A DNA stretch of 64,000 nucleotides, from contig NC_082413.1 in NCBI RefSeq assembly GCF_004011695.2, positions 1,409,001 through 1,473,000 of the forward strand. Reading direction: 5' to 3'. Below are positions 21,254 to 30,317 of this stretch, piece after piece. The notes beneath the pieces were generated by a model. It was not told the DNA's origin, did not search any database, and saw nothing but the letters and a program-made list of their open reading frames with translations. Position numbers and translations under genes: made by a program. The DNA is from Ascochyta rabiei (taxonomy: Eukaryota > Ascomycota > Dothideomycetes > Pleosporales > Didymellaceae). Positions within the stretch are counted from its first letter, which is position 1. Every line of letters begins with the position of its first letter.

Positions 21254-22669
21254 TCATGAGACGAGAGGATCTCCGGTGACTTGGTTGGGCCAGTCGAGCC
21301 AGTGTCTCCAGTATGAGCCCAACGACTTTGTGATTGACACGACCAGCATACGGCCCGAATCTCCTACGAACCACACGCTACGGCGCTGGTGTAGCAGCAC
21401 TGCATAGTAACAGAGGATGATCAGTGCTTCGGGTTGACGCTTCTGTAACAGATCTGTGTAAACCGCTGATAAAAGGACCGGCCAGGCCGAGAGCAGCCCG
21501 GATGGTCGTTGCTTCGTCTCTGGACATTGCACTTCCAAGTAGTCAGCCTGGTACATCAGCTTCAGTCTGGATACAGCATCGCGACATGCCGTATTGCTCT
21601 CTGGGCTCATTTCGCCGTCGTCCAGCAGACGACTCAGTTGTTCCGTAACCAAAACTGCTTGTTCTGGGGTATGCGACGCTGCGAGGCTCAACTGAGTACT
21701 AGCATGATGCAAGACGGGCGAGATCTTGGACTGCAACAACAAAGCCCAAGCTTGAGAGGTGACAGTCTGAACTCCACGGTGGAGATTCAGATATGTGACG
21801 AAACGGTCGAGAAAACCATCCGCATCACTATTCGAGGTCATGACTGCCTCTGCAAGCGAATGGGTACCAAGAAGGCTTGCGAACATCAGTATGGTATCGC
21901 AATTTTCGCTGTTGATGTTCCCAAGATGCTCATCGAACGAGGTTAATGCCTCGATCTGAAGCGACGTAGCATCAGCATGGTAAGAGATACCTTGCATGGG
22001 TTTTGTGTGGCTCAGATGTAGAGCCGAGAGCGCAGGGACCTGGAGCAGCAGATATGGAGTCGAAAGTATAGCTGGCATTACGGTACGCATCAGACCGAGA
22101 TCGACGATACCATTCATATCGAGGCCTGGCATTGTCTCCAGCATGAAGTTGCTGAACAACTCCATATGACGGATGTTGAGGCTTGAGTTGGTCGCGTCAT
22201 ACTGCAGTGATGGAGCTGGCGTTAGAATTGGCGATACAGTAAAGGAAGACGGAGTCAACTCTTGAGCAGTCATAGGAGGTAACAGTATCTGTGAAGGCGA
22301 ATCTCCTACAAATGTGACACCAGCATCTGTCACGGAGGATCGCGGTGAGGTGGCGTCTGTGGGCCGGACCGCACGCGGACATGCCGTTAAGTACACACAC
22401 TGACGTTCGGTACTCGAACAGTTGACACAAGCAGGTCGTCCTTCATCGCACTAATCACCCGTAGGAACGAAAGTCAGCTCGAGCCATCAGCAAAACTATG
22501 GAAGCTTCGTGTTGAACTTTAACCGTGAACCGACAGACGGGTCCGCCAGCCCAAGGTGTGAAGTATAAGGCCACTAATTGGGAAAAGAAGGTACACATAC
22601 CTTTATGTGACGGCGTTTGCAATTTTGACATCCTAGTTTTGACTTCTTGTGCGTTCTGCGTTGGGCCAT
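21254..22669 (-). CDS. Zn2Cys6 transcription factor (Upc2-like type)
   Basis: Fungal binuclear-zinc transcription factor of 421 aa. Exon 1 (22669-22601) encodes MAQRRTHKKSKLGCQNCKRR plus HIK. Exon 2 starts at 22450 with CDEGRPACVNCSSTERQCVYL. The 150-bp intron (GTATGT...GTGATTAG) splits the zinc cluster after HIK. Joined, the motif is C-x2-C-x6-C-x6-C-x2-C-x6-C, complete. The C-terminal part resembles the regulatory region of small Upc2-like regulators (MELFSNFMLETMPGLDM). It lies between two inactivated or doubtful genes, the tannase relic and the RTA1-like gene, and diverges from the latter, so it may once have controlled them. No lesion is seen in it. Confidence 0.9.
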
Positions 22670-23326
22670 TTCCACGTACGCGTATAACTTGCGTGCTTGA
22701 GATTCAAGACGTATGGGCTGAAGAATACGTAGGTCTGGGTACGGAAAATGCAAGAAGATGGGGAGCGCTCTCGTAGGCTTATACGGAGGCGCTAGCCAGG
22801 GTGCTACATATCGACTCGTACTCTTGAGAGGCTGAGTGTCGGTTCGAAATGATCTGTGCAGACAAGGTCGTATGGCATGGAACGGTGGTGAGGTTGAGGC
22901 GGTCCGTGCGATACGTGATGAACCTGATTGGTGCCTGATTCTTACTAATCGTGTCGACTCGTATAGCCCTCATTGGGAAAGTACGACTAACTCAGCAAGT
23001 ACAATCATCACAACCCAGACTAACATACTGAGGTAAGTTGGACAAGGCCACCTGTTGCTATACGTCGTGTTATATTCGGTCCAAGCTCACTTAACGCTCC
23101 TAAGACCGTTATGTCTTTCTCTAGACAAGTTTGCGAATGCATGCATTCTCCTTCTGTCTTCACTTTATCTCTATTATGTATATGTAGTGGTGCATGGCCT
23201 CTCTTTCCCTGAGGGTCAATTTTATTAACAGACCGAAACTCTCTTTCCATAGTTTCCACCTTCTCTTTTTCAGGAGAAGGAGTATCTCAACAACTCGAAC
23301 ACCTGTTCTACCACACCATCTACACC
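22670..23326. promoter_or_regulatory. Divergent promoter region between the Zn2Cys6 gene and the RTA1-like gene
   Basis: A 657-bp interval without a supported gene. Zn2Cys6 regulators often bind CGG half-sites, but I do not point to a specific operator. A pyrimidine-rich stretch at about 23240-23290 precedes the RTA1-like ATG. Confidence 0.4.
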
Positions 23327-24191
23327 ATGGCTGTCCTCGAGCCCTACAAAGGTGGCTACTACCTCTGGAATTATGTGCCATCGATTGCCGCGGCAGTCAT
23401 CTTCATTTCCCTCTTCCTCGTCATCACCGCGCTTTTATCATGGCGTATGTTCAAGACCAAAACTTGGTTCTGCGTACCATTCGCTTTCGGCGGTTTTTGT
23501 AAGCCTTCTGTGCCCCTTGTCGAAGATGCCAATCTCATGTCATTTAGTTGAGTTCGCCGGATATTGCGCTCGAGCATCAGCTTACAGCAAGACGGGTCGC
23601 GTCATACCGTACTCTGTCCAGAGCGTCTTCATACTTCTCGGCCCAGCCCTTTTCGCTGCCTCGATCTACATGTGTCTTAGTCGCATTATCCGTGGCGTTC
23701 GCGGGGATCATCACGCTTTGATCAAACCAAGCCGGCTCACGAAGACTTTTGTTACTGGAGACGTTCTCTCGTTCGTCGTGCAGGGCGGCGCAACAGGTCT
23801 GATGGTCACCGGCAACAACGTCAAGACTGGCGAAGGTATGTTCGTTGGTGGGCTGATGATTTAAATCATCATGTTCGGGTTGTTCGCAGTGACGGCAGTC
23901 CTGTTCCAGAGGCGCATTGAACGTAGCCCTACGCCAGAATCCTGCAGCTCTGCTCTGCCGTGGCAGAAGAGTATGCGCATGCTCTACATCGTCAGCGCTC
24001 TGATCATGGTCCGTTCGATTTTTCGCGTTGCCGAATACGCGATGGGTAATAACGGGTACCTGTTGAAGCACGAGTGGACATTGTATATCTTCGACTCGAC
24101 TCTCATGTTCATTGTTATGGTCGTTTACTTTCTTTGGTACCCAACTTGGATCACTTCCGACAAGCTGGAGTATCAGAGTTATGGGGTCTGA
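23327..24191 (+). pseudogene. RTA1-like seven-helix membrane protein with an in-frame TAA (stop or cryptic intron)
   Basis: RTA1-family proteins are plasma-membrane seven-helix proteins linked to resistance to lipophilic compounds and sphingoid-base export. Exon 1 (23327-23498) and exon 2 (from 23548) join across a 49-bp intron (GTAAGC...ATTTAG) to give GGFFEFAGYCAR. Family blocks follow: IPYSVQSVFILLGPALFAASIYMCL, VTGDVLSFVVQGGATGLMV and FRVAEYAMGNNGYLLKHEW. A TAA at 23862-23864 falls in MFVGGLMI*IIMFGLF, where the family usually has GL..Q, so CAA to TAA is likely. A possible 54-bp intron 23836-23889 (GTATGT...TTCGCAG) would remove the stop in frame but also most of a transmembrane helix. 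Otherwise intact to the stop at 24191. Confidence 0.75.
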
Positions 24192-24608
24192 CTGCTTACA
24201 TTTCTTGAGCTGTACAAGTCAAAGTCGGATACAGTCGTTGAGATGGGGAGTTGAAAGTCTCTAAGTTCGAAATAGCATAACATTCCCATAGATGTAGATC
24301 ACATTATTCATCATACTGAATCCTCGATGCATCAAATGCTGTTCTATTTTACACATGCAAGGGAACTCATAGAAAGCAGACAGCCTAACCGTATCCAATC
24401 GTGCCTCGGCATCTGAACTTCGCCACGCGATGCCAACGCCGAACGACTCGACCATGCATGTCATCAGCGTCGACGCACAACATTCGATCGAGGTCTTCTC
24501 TTTGATCACACTATATCTAAACCTTTGCGCTAGCAAGACAACCAAGATATATCAATTCAAGATTGAAGCCACTAAAAGAGCAAGGAAGACAGACCGTTCA
24601 CAAGCAAG
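24192..24608. other. Intergenic spacer
   Basis: No gene is seen. It holds the 3' end of the RTA1-like gene and the promoter of the isomerase gene on the same strand. Confidence 0.5.
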
Positions 24609-25701
24609 ATGGCAGAAACATACAACTACGAGTTCTTCAACGTCTCGTTCCCAGCCGAACATGTGGCGCATGTTGAGATTAACCGACCAGAGAAGTTGAA
24701 TGCGTTCAAAGAAGTGTGAGTATTGAAAGTCTTTCATCGATTCATTGGATCAAACCAGTCAGTCTGGCTTCTTCCTTAACAGCCATGTCCCAACCGTCTT
24801 GATCCTGGGTCTTTCCAATTGCACATCCACACCACTGCGTAATTCCATGCTTCGACTTCAATTGAACTTGAGACACGTATCCCCAAAGATGATGCACAGC
24901 TGACATACCACCCAGGATGTGGCACAACCTATCTGCGCTCTTCAAGAAACTCTCCACCGACCCCAACATCCGCGCGATAGTCTACAGCGGCGCTGGCCGC
25001 GCCTTCACCGCAGGTCTAGACGTGCAAGCCGCCAGCTCAGGCGGCACCTTTGCCCCACCCACTGTCGACTCGGCGCGCAAAGCAAACGGTCTGCGGCGCC
25101 ACATCCTCGAATTTCAGGAGTGCATCACAGCGCTCGAGAAGTGCGAAAAGCCGGTAATCTGCGTGATGCATGGTATTTCGTTTGGGCTGGCACTCGATAT
25201 GTCGCTCAGCTGCGATATACGCATTTCCACCGCCGACACCAAGTTCAGCGTCAAGGAGGTCGACATCGGCCTCGCTGCTGATATCGGTACGAGCTCATTA
25301 TCTTTGCTTGCTTCCTGCGTGAACACGGCTGACAGCCTCTAGGTACTTTGAGCAGACTGCCTCATGCGGTTGGCAACATGAGCTGGATAAAGGACGTTGC
25401 GCTCAGCGCACGCGTTTTTGGGTCTGAGGAAGCGTTGCGTGTCGGTCTTGTTTCGCGAGTCGCGGCAGACAAAGAAGCTGGGTTGAAAGAAGCGTTGGAG
25501 CTTGCGACGCTGATTGCGAGTAAGAGTCCGGTGGCGGTGCTGGGCACGAAGGAGATCCTGAACTACTCGAGAGATAAGACGGTGGCTGAGGGGTTGAACT
25601 ATACGGCGGTGTGGAATGCGGCCATGTTGCAGACGGATGACATGAAGGAAGCCATGTTGAGTGGGATACAGAAGAAAAAGGTTAAGTTTGCAAAGCTGTA
25701 G
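24609..25701 (+). CDS. Peroxisomal delta(3,5)-delta(2,4)-dienoyl-CoA isomerase / enoyl-CoA hydratase-family protein
   Basis: Crotonase-superfamily enzyme of 278 aa, probably acting in beta-oxidation of unsaturated fatty acids. Exons 24609-24715, 24916-25286 and 25343-25701; introns are 200 and 56 bp with in-phase GTGAGT and GTACGA donors. HVEINRPEKLNAF and AIVYSGAGRAFTAGLDVQ (oxyanion-hole segment), then CEKPVICVMHGISFGLALDM and VKEVDIGLAADIGTLSRLPH, match the family. The D/E pattern around VDIGLAADIGTL is typical of dienoyl-CoA isomerases rather than simple hydratases. The C-terminus ends in AKL, a canonical PTS1 peroxisomal signal. Confidence 0.9.
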
Positions 25702-26018
25702 GACTTGTCAATAAAGACAGCAAAAGACAGATGCAAAAGTATGTAAAACACATCAAGAAACTTGACTCGGCACCTGCATGTAAAGAAGATGGACTTGATA
25801 TTTTCATTGCCTCTGAGCGCCTGGAAGTGCTAATACCGGAAAGGAGTTGATCATGCCCAAAACCCGTCTCTGCATAGCCACATGAGCTTATCATGAGCGT
25901 CACTCATATCCCATGGCATGCTACAGAAGATCTCATGTGGAATCGTGATTTTCCCATTTGCGCCCGCCAACTACCTCGTACTTGTCACAGTACAATACGA
26001 CTACATCAACCGTTGAGC
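25702..26018. other. Intergenic spacer between convergent genes
   Basis: No gene is recognised. It should contain the 3'UTRs of the isomerase gene (plus strand) and RACK1 (minus strand). Confidence 0.5.
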
Positions 26019-27318
26019 TTATGCCCTCGACATGACGCCCCAGCAGCGGATCTTGTTGTCGGTGTAACCAGCGAACAGAGTCTGGCCGTCGGCGCTCCAG
26101 GCAAGGGAGACGCACTCGGGCTCCCTGCTCTTCTTGCCAACCTCCATGTACTCGGGCTTCAGCTCGTCAACCTTGGACTTCTTCTCAAGGTCGAAGATGA
26201 TGATGCTGGAGGAGGTGGCAGCGCACAGCCAGTAGCGGTTGGGCGAGAAGACAAGGGCGTGGATCTCGTCACCGGCGGTGAGAGAGTACAGGTGCTTGGA
26301 CTCGTTCAGGTCCCAGAGCATCGTTGTTCCGTCCTTGCCACCGGAGGCGCAGAGAGAACCATCGGGGGAGATGGTGACGGTGTTGATGTAGCCGGTGTGG
26401 CCGATGTGGTCGGTCTGAATGCGGCAAGAAGCGAGCTCCCAAACCTGTGGTCTTGTCAGCGGCTGCTGGCTACAAACGCTGAGGTTCAGACGAGTTGCAA
26501 GTGTAAAATCAGTACAAAGGTGAGTGTTGTTCTCATAGCCCTAGATGGGGGCTCTGAAGTAGCAAATACTTTTTTAACCAAATCATCATAAAAGCAAGTC
26601 GCGAAAGTGTGCTTATGCAGGGAGTTGTACGCACCTTGACGAGCTTGTCCCAACCAGCGGAGACAATGACGGGGTTCTGGGGGTTGGGCGAGAACCTGAC
26701 GCAGGATACCCACTCGGTGTGGCCCTTGTCGGTGATGGTGTACTTGCAGTCACCGAGGGTGTTCCAGAGCTTGATGGTGCGGTCGCGCGAACCGGAGACG
26801 ATCTGGCGGTTGTCGGCGGAGAAAGAGACGGACAGAACGTCGTTGGTGTGGCCGACGAAGCGGCGGGTGGTGACACCGGTGGAGAGCTCCCAGAGGCGGA
26901 GGGTCTTGTCCCAGGACGAGGAGAGAGCGTAGGCACCGTCAGAGGAGATAACCTGTGGAGCATGTCAGCTCATTTGCGCCTTTCCAGCTACCGGTTGCTG
27001 CACTGCTGCCATTGCTGCGAGTGCTTGCATGCGCGGGTGTACGTACGCAGTCGGAGACGATGTGGGAGTGGCCGTGGAGGCTCCTCTTAGGGTAACCGTA
27101 CGAGGTCTCGTCGCGGGTGAGGTTCCAGATGATCAGCGTCTTGTCGCGCGAGGCGGACAGGAGCATGTTAGGGCTGGCCGTTGTTAGTATTCTGTCGCAT
27201 TGCAGCCGCGCGCTGCATGTCCTGAATTCTAAACGCACTTCTCGAGCGAGGTAGCGAGGGAGGTAACCCAGCCAGAGTGGCCCTCAAGGGTGCCACGGAG
27301 AACCAACTGCTCGGCCAT
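26019..27318 (-). CDS. cpcB: RACK1 / CpcB (Asc1) ribosome-associated WD40 protein
   Basis: G-beta-like seven-WD40 protein bound to the 40S subunit near the mRNA exit; it links translation to signalling and cross-pathway control. Exons: 27318-27239, 27173-27047, 26952-26635, 26444-26019. Product 316 aa, the standard RACK1 length. [20 protein letters not shown] starts the protein; [36 protein letters not shown] and [14 protein letters not shown] are the WD repeats. The Arg-Asp-Lys of blade 1 (ASRDKT), used for ribosome contact, is present. Introns of 65, 94, 190 and the phases agree. The 190-bp last intron carries a snoRNA. The gene symbol follows Aspergillus usage. Confidence 0.96.
26504..26594 (-). 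ncRNA. Intronic box C/D snoRNA resembling U24 (snR24)
   Basis: Inside the last intron of RACK1, on the same strand. Box C ATGATGA lies at 26589-26583 and a box D CTGA at 26512-26509, about 80 nt apart. Between them is GTATTTGCTACTTCAGAG, whose TATTTGCTACT is complementary to the AGTAGCAAATA segment of large-subunit rRNA targeted by U24; CAGA may serve as D'. ATGAGAA may be C'. In budding yeast snR24 (U24) sits in an intron of ASC1, the RACK1 gene, so the location is conserved. The second guide (CACCTTTGTA before box D) does not match the usual U24 target, and no clear terminal stem is visible; ends are approximate. Confidence 0.78.
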
Positions 27319-27980
27319 GATTGCGGTATGTGGCTTGAGAGGGGAGTCGACGGTGATGGTTGTCGTAAGTCGCGAGCAAGAAATTGAATTGATGGGGTCG
27401 CTCTTGCGCTGTGGGCATGCGAATAGCCCGTGCATTGCTCTAGCCGCATTGAGGTGCGCAGGCGAGCGCTTGGCACTTACGCCGCTTTCTCAACTCGATG
27501 GTATCCTGGGCCCGTCCAGGTTTCAATTTCGAGGTTCTGAGAAGGTTGGCTCTGTCTTGACTTTTCAAACTTGCCACGAATAGACGTTGTGAAACACTCC
27601 AACCCATTTTGGTCTCTCTGCAGTTAAACGTCCCGTCTGAGCAGACAGCATTGAAATAAGATATCGCGGGTCGATAAAGGCTGCGACACCTTTGGAAATA
27701 TCATGCTTCGAATTGCATTCGAGTATCTCCGTTGATGGAATTTGCACATCGCCCATCAACTTGCACATCGCCATGGCTCCTTCATGCGTATCTCCGTTCT
27801 TAACCCCGAGCCAAGCACTCAGGACATCTACTTTGTAGTGAGTTAGTGAGTACAACCAAGACATAATTGCGGGTGCCACCTGTGATCTATGAAGACCATT
27901 TGGAAGCGCTTCAAACACCCAGACGTGTTAATCGTGTCAGCGTCTACACACTACAACTAACAGCTATCACTCCACTCACT
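27319..27980. promoter_or_regulatory. Divergent promoter region between RACK1 and the NmrA-like gene
   Basis: A 660-bp interval. A 117-codon minus-strand frame (27565-27918) has no ATG-supported family resemblance and is not called. The region should carry the strong RACK1 promoter. Confidence 0.45.
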
Positions 27981-28946
27981 ATGACAACTGCAACACCTAC
28001 ACAAGAACAGACCCAAATTCTCCTTCTCGGTGCCGGCGAACTCGGCCTCGCACTCCTTCCACATCTCTCTTCCCTCCCCAACACACACGTCACAATTGGT
28101 GTGCGTTCTCCCGAGAAATACACCCATCTAGCAACTCCCACCATCTCGCTCACCACCGTCGACCTGACAAGCCCCTCTCCTATCCTCATCCCAGTGTTCT
28201 CCAGCTACGACATCCTTATCAGCGCAACAGGCTTCACATCCTCGCCAGGTAGCGTAACGAAACTTGCCCACGAAGTATTGGAAGCAGGGCAGTCTCGAAA
28301 ACAGCAAGGAAAGGGAAGACTGTGGTATTTCCCCTGGCAGTGGGGCGTGGATTATGACATCACGGGGGATGGAAACGGACTGATGCCGCTGTTTGGCGAG
28401 CAGAAGCGTGTTCGTGATTTGCTGAGGAAGGAAGCGCAGGGAAGCGGTGTTAAGTGGACGGTTGTCAGTACCGGCATCTTCATGAGTTTTCTCTTCGAGC
28501 CGTTCTGGGGTATTGTCGACCGCAGCCAGGAGGGACACGGAGGGGAGGCGGAGAAGGTGGTGGTTCGATGTCTGAGGGATTGGTCGCACCGCGTCACGGT
28601 TACGGATGTTGCAGATATTGGGAGGGTGGTGCAGAGAATATTGGCTGGTGATGTCGATGCTGAGAACAGGGTCTTGTTTGTTGGAGGTGCAACAATCAGC
28701 TATGGACAGTTGGCGGAGGTCGTGGGGAGAGTTGCTGGATGCAAAGTCGTGAGGGAAGCTTGGAGTTTGGAAGGGTTGAAAGAGGAGTTGAGGAAGGACC
28801 CAGAAAATGGGATCAAGAAGTACAGACTAGTTTTTGCCGGGGAAGGGGTGTCGTGGGCGGGGCAAGCTACTGTGAACCATGAGCTGGGTATGGAAATGAT
28901 GGACGCGGAAACATGCGCAAAGGGAGTCTTTGGTGTACAACAATAG
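27981..28946 (+). CDS. NmrA/isoflavone-reductase-like NAD(P)-binding protein
   Basis: Predicted oxidoreductase or redox-sensor-like protein of 321 aa, single exon. A Rossmann fold begins at residue ~12 with ILLLGAGELGLALLPHL (GxGxxG-type dinucleotide site). YDILISATGF and GRLWYFPWQWGVDYD are typical of the NmrA/PCBER-like short-chain family, and WTVVSTGIFMSF is the substrate-side strand. The substrate is unknown. The ATG at 27981 is used because the open frame upstream, back to 27867, has no family sequence. Confidence 0.85.
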   Translation: MTTATPTQEQTQILLLGAGELGLALLPHLSSLPNTHVTIGVRSPEKYTHLATPTISLTTVDLTSPSPILIPVFSSYDILISATGFTSSPGSVTKLAHEVLEAGQSRKQQGKGRLWYFPWQWGVDYDITGDGNGLMPLFGEQKRVRDLLRKEAQGSGVKWTVVSTGIFMSFLFEPFWGIVDRSQEGHGGEAEKVVVRCLRDWSHRVTVTDVADIGRVVQRILAGDVDAENRVLFVGGATISYGQLAEVVGRVAGCKVVREAWSLEGLKEELRKDPENGIKKYRLVFAGEGVSWAGQATVNHELGMEMMDAETCAKGVFGVQQ

Positions 28947-29285
28947 GAAGCTTGCTCCTTATCTAGTGTATGCATGTTCAAACTTTTGCCTTGGTGGTCT
29001 GCGCACTGCTATGCCACCGTGAGCATGGCTTGTCAAATGAAGCATGCTAAACGTACAATTGACGCCAGCCTAAAAGACTTAAGCAATCCTTGTCTGGTCC
29101 ATCTTCATCCTCTTTGGAAGTGCAGCTGCGTTCGCCCCTGTAGCGGCTCCGGCCCCATTCCATTCGCGGCTTTCGCCTCCTCGCATATTGGGTATCTCGG
29201 CCTCTTCACGTCTACGTTTGTGACCCGCGAAGTGCTCATTCGGCAACATGTAATTCGTTCTTCCCGTGTTCATATCAGGATGCGC
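28947..29285. other. Intergenic spacer between convergent genes
   Basis: No gene is recognised; 3'UTRs of the NmrA-like gene and U1-C are expected. Confidence 0.5.
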
Positions 29286-29996
29286 CTAGCGTCCAGGAGG
29301 CCCGGGAGGGAACCGCTGCGGAGGCATATTCCACATAGCACCTGGAGGTGGGAAAGGCATGCCGCCTGGTGGCGAGCCAGCTGCGTTCGGTGGAGGGAAA
29401 GGGAATGGCATATTCGGCGGTCCGCCAGCCATGTTTGGTGGCGGGAAGGGTGGCATGCCGTTAGGTGGCATACCGGGACCTCCTGGCATTGGGGGCATAC
29501 CGTTCGGAGGGAAAGGAGGCATGTTTGGAGGCATGTTGGGTGCTGTGGGAGATTAGCCTGGCTACAGATCCGTGCTGCATTTGACTTACGTCCGCCCCGT
29601 CCTCCCTGCATGAATGGTGGTGGCATTCCTGGCATGCCTGTCTCCCGTCAGCTTCTCTTCGCATATTATTCAATACCCGAGCTCACCTGGCGGCGGAAAT
29701 CCACCGGGCATCGGCATGCCCATTGGCCCTCCCATCCCCATGCCCAGAGGCGGAGCCATGGGCCCTCCAGGGAAACCACCATTCAGATTTGCTGTGTACA
29801 GCGGATTCGCCTGGCCTTCCGAGTTGTATGCGTCCGTAATGCTGTTGATGACCTGCTGTGTCTGGTCGCTAGATATCTGCTCGTAGTAGGCCTGGACGTT
29901 ACGCAGGTGGTTGCGACCGCTGTTGTGCGCTTTGCGCACGCTCATACTATCGTGCGTGAGGTACACATCGCAGTAGTCGCAGAAGAACTTCGGCAT
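29286..29996 (-). CDS. U1 small nuclear ribonucleoprotein C (U1-C/Yhc1)
   Basis: Component of the U1 snRNP that stabilises pairing with the 5' splice site. Exons 29996-29687, 29637-29590 (48 nt) and 29542-29286 give 204 aa with consistent phase. The U1-type zinc finger is at the N-terminus: [19 protein letters not shown] with Cys6, Cys9, His24 and His30 (KAHNSGRNH). The rest is the expected proline/glycine/methionine-rich tail ([15 protein letters not shown], then [10 protein letters not shown] repeats). The donors GTGAGC and GTAAGT are canonical. Confidence 0.95.
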
Positions 29997-30317
29997 CGTG
30001 GTGGTCGCAGCGTCCAAGAGGGAGTGTTGGTGTTGGTGGTGGTGTTGTTGCTGCGCTGCGTTGCTGAGTACGAGTGCGTGCACGGCGCGTCGCGAAGCTT
30101 CGAAGGTGGAGGTGTTCGAGAGCTCGAGAATCTGAGGATGTCGGAGCGCAAAATGCCGATGTTTCTTGGCACGAACGGTTAAGGCAGCGGTAGCACGTGA
30201 AGGCTGTATGGCATGATGCCTCAAATCTGGCAATCTGGTGTTGTATATCAATGCAGAACGGGAGGAGAACAAAAACGCTCGTTTACACAGGTTGACATGG
30301 TTGATACTGTCCCAAGC
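29997..30317. other. Intergenic spacer, U1-C promoter side
   Basis: No gene is seen. It separates U1-C from the 3' end of the isochorismatase-AlkB-GST gene, both on the minus strand. Confidence 0.5.

Noticed and set aside
27565..27918. A 117-codon minus-strand frame between RACK1 and the NmrA-like gene
   Set aside because: No recognisable domain, and it sits in a divergent promoter; kept as unsupported.
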